From NCBI RefSeq assembly GCF_001279725.1, contig NZ_LGDE01000001.1, positions 1 to 64,000 of the forward strand: DNA of 64,000 nucleotides, in the 5' to 3' direction. The notes under the pieces are model-generated. The model had not been told where the DNA came from and ran no database searches. It worked only from the letters and a program-made list of their open reading frames with translations. Shown one piece after another: positions 62,193 through 64,000 of the stretch. This DNA comes from Streptomyces sp. WM4235 (GTDB taxonomy: Bacteria; Actinomycetota; Actinomycetes; Streptomycetales; Streptomycetaceae). The position numbers were made by a program, and so were the translations under genes. Numbering within the stretch: position 1 is the first letter of the stretch; the number at the start of each line of letters is the position of its first letter.

Positions 62193-62265
62193 GGGCCGCC
62201 GGCGTCGGCCGGGGCGTGCGCCCCGCCCGACGGGTCGGGCCGCGAGGGCCGCGCCGCGGGTGTGG

Positions 62266-63129
62266 TCACTTCAGCCAACCGCCGGTGAAGTCCTGGACGG
62301 CCGAACCGTCGAGGTCCGCCAGCTTGATGCCGACGAAGTCCCGCGCCCAGTCGGAGGTCTGCACCCGGAACGGCATCCGCTCCGCGGTCAGCGCCTCGAC
62401 GACGGGGGCGGCGGCCTCGGCCGAGGTCTGGGCGTGGTCGTAGGCCTGCGAGGTGCGCCCGAGGTAGGCCTGGAGCGCGGGGGCGTACGGTCCGGCCTCG
62501 GTGAGCAGGGTCGGTACGTCGACCCCGATGGTGGCGACGAACTCGCTGGTGACGGCGCCCGGTTCGACGACGGCCACCTGGACGCCGGTGGTGGCGACGA
62601 CCGGGGCGAGCGACTCCATGAAGCCCTCGACGGCGAACTTGGCCGCGCAGTACGCCTCGTTGAACGGCTGGCCGATCATGCCGCCGACGCTCGTCACCGT
62701 GATGACCCGGCCGCCCGAGGCGCGCAGGTGGGGGAGCGCCGCCCGGGTGACCTCGACGACGCCGAAGTAGTTGACCTCCATCGCGGCCCGGACCGGCTCC
62801 ATGCCGTGCTGTTCGATCGTGCCGACGAACCCGGCGCCCGCGTTGTTCACCACCGCGTCGAGCCGTCCGTGTTCGGCGACGACCTCGGCCACGCAGCGGG
62901 CCACGGAGTCGGCGTCCGTCACGTCGAGCGGCTTGACCTGGATCAGGTCGCAGACGCCGGCCTCGTCGGCCGCCTCCAGCAGGGCGTCGGCGCGGCGGGT
63001 GTCGCGCATGGTGGCGACGGTGTGCAGGCCCGCGCGGGCGGCGGCGACCGCGGCGGCCAGACCGATGCCGGTGGAGGTGCCGGTGATGAGGACGACCTTG
63101 GGGCCGGTGGGGGTGGGGGTGGCGGACAT
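62266..63129 (-). CDS. Short-chain dehydrogenase/reductase
   Basis: A 287-residue classical SDR. The cofactor loop is LITGTSTGIGLAAA (about 13-26), the NNAG motif lies at about 92-95 in AVVNNAGAGFVG, the catalytic Ser in VITVTSVGGMIGQ (about 138-150) and YxxxK in EAYCAAKFAVEG (about 154-165). All residues for activity are present. It probably uses NADP(H). The ATG at 63129 has AGGAG 7 nt upstream. It is divergent from a MarR regulator, and a large dyad lies between the two genes. The substrate is unknown. Confidence 0.92.
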   Translation of the reverse strand: MSATPTPTGPKVVLITGTSTGIGLAAAVAAARAGLHTVATMRDTRRADALLEAADEAGVCDLIQVKPLDVTDADSVARCVAEVVAEHGRLDAVVNNAGAGFVGTIEQHGMEPVRAAMEVNYFGVVEVTRAALPHLRASGGRVITVTSVGGMIGQPFNEAYCAAKFAVEGFMESLAPVVATTGVQVAVVEPGAVTSEFVATIGVDVPTLLTEAGPYAPALQAYLGRTSQAYDHAQTSAEAAAPVVEALTAERMPFRVQTSDWARDFVGIKLADLDGSAVQDFTGGWLK

Positions 63130-63159
63130 GGGGGTCTCCTGAGGGTTTCCGTATTTCTG

Positions 63160-63200
63160 TGCGTGCACACACACATTAGCCATGTGTGCGTGTGCACGCA
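63160..63200. promoter_or_regulatory. 41-nt imperfect dyad between SDR and MarR genes
   Basis: The left arm TGCGTGCACACACACAT (63160-63176) mirrors the right arm ATGTGTGCGTGTGCACGCA (63182-63200) with a 2-nt insertion. Each arm carries TGCGTGCACA. The position suggests operators for the MarR protein over both promoters. Confidence 0.75.
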
Positions 63201-63219
63201 ATTAGGTAGGCTCCTCGAC

Positions 63220-63669
63220 ATGGCGCACAACGAGCTCTCCATGGGCGGACTCACCCCCCGCGACCACGCCTTCTACGGCCTGGTCTGGGCCGGCACCACC
63301 CTCACCGCCCGGGTCGACCAGGCCCTCACCCGCCGGCACGACCTGCCGCTCTCGTGGTTCGAGGTGATGCTGTGGCTCCACGCCCAGCAGGAGCCGGTCG
63401 CCTCCTCCGAGCTGGGGGCCAGGACCCTGCTCAGTCGCAGCCAGGTCTCCCGGGTCGCCGACTCGCTCCAGGCGCGCGGCCTCGTCGAGCGGATACCCTC
63501 CCCGACCGACGCGCGCTCCGTGCGGATCGCCCTGACCGACGCGGGCCGGCGCGCCTTCCGGGAGGCGGACGCCACCCGCCGGGAGGCCCTCGCCGAGGTC
63601 TTCGACGACCGGCTCGACGACGCGGACATCGCCGCGCTCGGCGCGATCTGGGCCAAGCTCAAGGCGTAG
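63220..63669 (+). CDS. MarR-family transcriptional regulator
   Basis: A 149-residue regulator. The HTH is LGARTLLSRSQVSRVADSLQARGLVERI (about 66-93), with wing TDARSVRIALTDAGRRAF (about 97-114). The terminal helices form the dimer. The ATG at 63220 was chosen because the frame is open far upstream without homology. It is divergent from the SDR gene; the dyad between them supports autoregulation and control of the SDR. The ligand is unknown. Confidence 0.9.
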   Translation: MAHNELSMGGLTPRDHAFYGLVWAGTTLTARVDQALTRRHDLPLSWFEVMLWLHAQQEPVASSELGARTLLSRSQVSRVADSLQARGLVERIPSPTDARSVRIALTDAGRRAFREADATRREALAEVFDDRLDDADIAALGAIWAKLKA

Positions 63670-63746
63670 GCCGTCCCTTTCGCCCCGACCGGCAACGGCG
63701 CCCGGACGGACGGGCGTTGTCAGTGTCGGCGCCTACGGTCGCCCCC

Positions 63747-64000
63747 ATGACTAAGACGCCGAACCCGCTGTCCGTGTTGGCCGCCGACCCGCAAGGCCGC
63801 TCCCTGGGGCTCGCGTTGCCGCCCGGCACGGTGATCGACGGGCCCGGCCGCCGGTTCGCGCGCCGGTCCCCGCTCGTGTGGGTCTCCGACGAGCCCGTGG
63901 GCCCCGGAGCGCTCGCCGTCCACCGCGGCCCGGCAGGGGCGGCCGGCCTCCAGGCGGTGCTGTTCCAGGGCCGCCGCGGCCTGGAGAGCTGGTGGACCCG
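63747..64000 (+). CDS. N-terminal part of a DUF4253-like protein (cut by window end)
   Basis: The frame opens at ATG 63747 and stays open to the last base, giving at least 84 residues. The N terminus NPLSVLAADPQGRSLGLALP and the LVWVSDEPVGPGALA segment resemble Streptomyces DUF4253 proteins. The 3' end lies outside the window, so neither length nor domain can be confirmed. Its start is 77 nt after the MarR gene. Confidence 0.65.
   Translation, partial: MTKTPNPLSVLAADPQGRSLGLALPPGTVIDGPGRRFARRSPLVWVSDEPVGPGALAVHRGPAGAAGLQAVLFQGRRGLESWWT

Overview
The window is about 70% GC, has Actinomycete-type gene density (many GTG starts, 1-4 nt overlaps, GGAGG ribosome sites) and is almost certainly a chromosomal segment of a Streptomyces-like organism. 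The evidence is a neighbouring adpA and orn pair, a cebR/cebEFG/bglC cellobiose locus with a perfect CebR box, a complete desferrioxamine locus desEF-desABCD with two iron boxes, an AccR-controlled accD1A1-hmgL-acdH operon, and chitin genes preceded by DasR-like (dre) boxes. No integrase, insertion sequence, CRISPR array or phage gene was seen; the window reads as conserved core with some strain-specific repeat expansion. Statements below about how these families behave in other Streptomyces come from general knowledge, not from a search.

Layout. 1-9.7 kb: the 3' part of a Pro-rich SPFH membrane protein, a chitin-active AA10 monooxygenase, an acyl-CoA ligase, tRNA-Lys, an IclR regulator, a luciferase-like oxidoreductase, a secreted GH18 chitinase and a PPOX-fold oxidoreductase. 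9.7-15 kb: a PAS-GGDEF-EAL cyclic-di-GMP enzyme, a secreted M6-like metalloprotease, a second identical tRNA-Lys in inverted orientation, two small conserved proteins and an FMN reductase. 15.2-19.3 kb: a tightly overlapped three-gene operon with a Cas4/RecB-like nuclease, a protein of unknown function and a superfamily 1 helicase. I consider this the most likely under-described system in the window. 19.3-28.4 kb: a PAP2 remnant, a histidine phosphatase, an HTH/TPR regulator divergent from a small orphan protein, a spermidine-synthase-like protein, an AMP ligase, an OmpR-type two-component pair and a Rossmann reductase.

28.6-32.3 kb is repeat-rich: an MFS exporter with in-frame tandem repeats in its central loop, a MarR and a TetR regulator. 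32.3-38 kb is the cellobiose uptake and hydrolysis locus, followed by tRNA-His. 38-41 kb holds orn, adpA (without any TTA codon) and a small membrane protein. 41-47 kb carries a stress protein, an acetate-family transporter, glmS, a DUF4429 protein and a GH20 hexosaminidase. 47.4-54.8 kb is the siderophore locus. 54.9-61.3 kb is leucine/acyl-CoA catabolism with its repressor. 61.4-64 kb has a putative phosphatase, an SDR/MarR divergent pair and a gene cut by the window end.

How it fits together: the AA10 enzyme, the chitinase, the hexosaminidase and possibly glmS carry DasR-like sites, giving a path from chitin to N-acetylglucosamine and amino-sugar metabolism. The ceb locus does the same for cellulose fragments. 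The des locus supplies iron. AdpA and the cyclic-di-GMP enzyme would tie nutrition to development.
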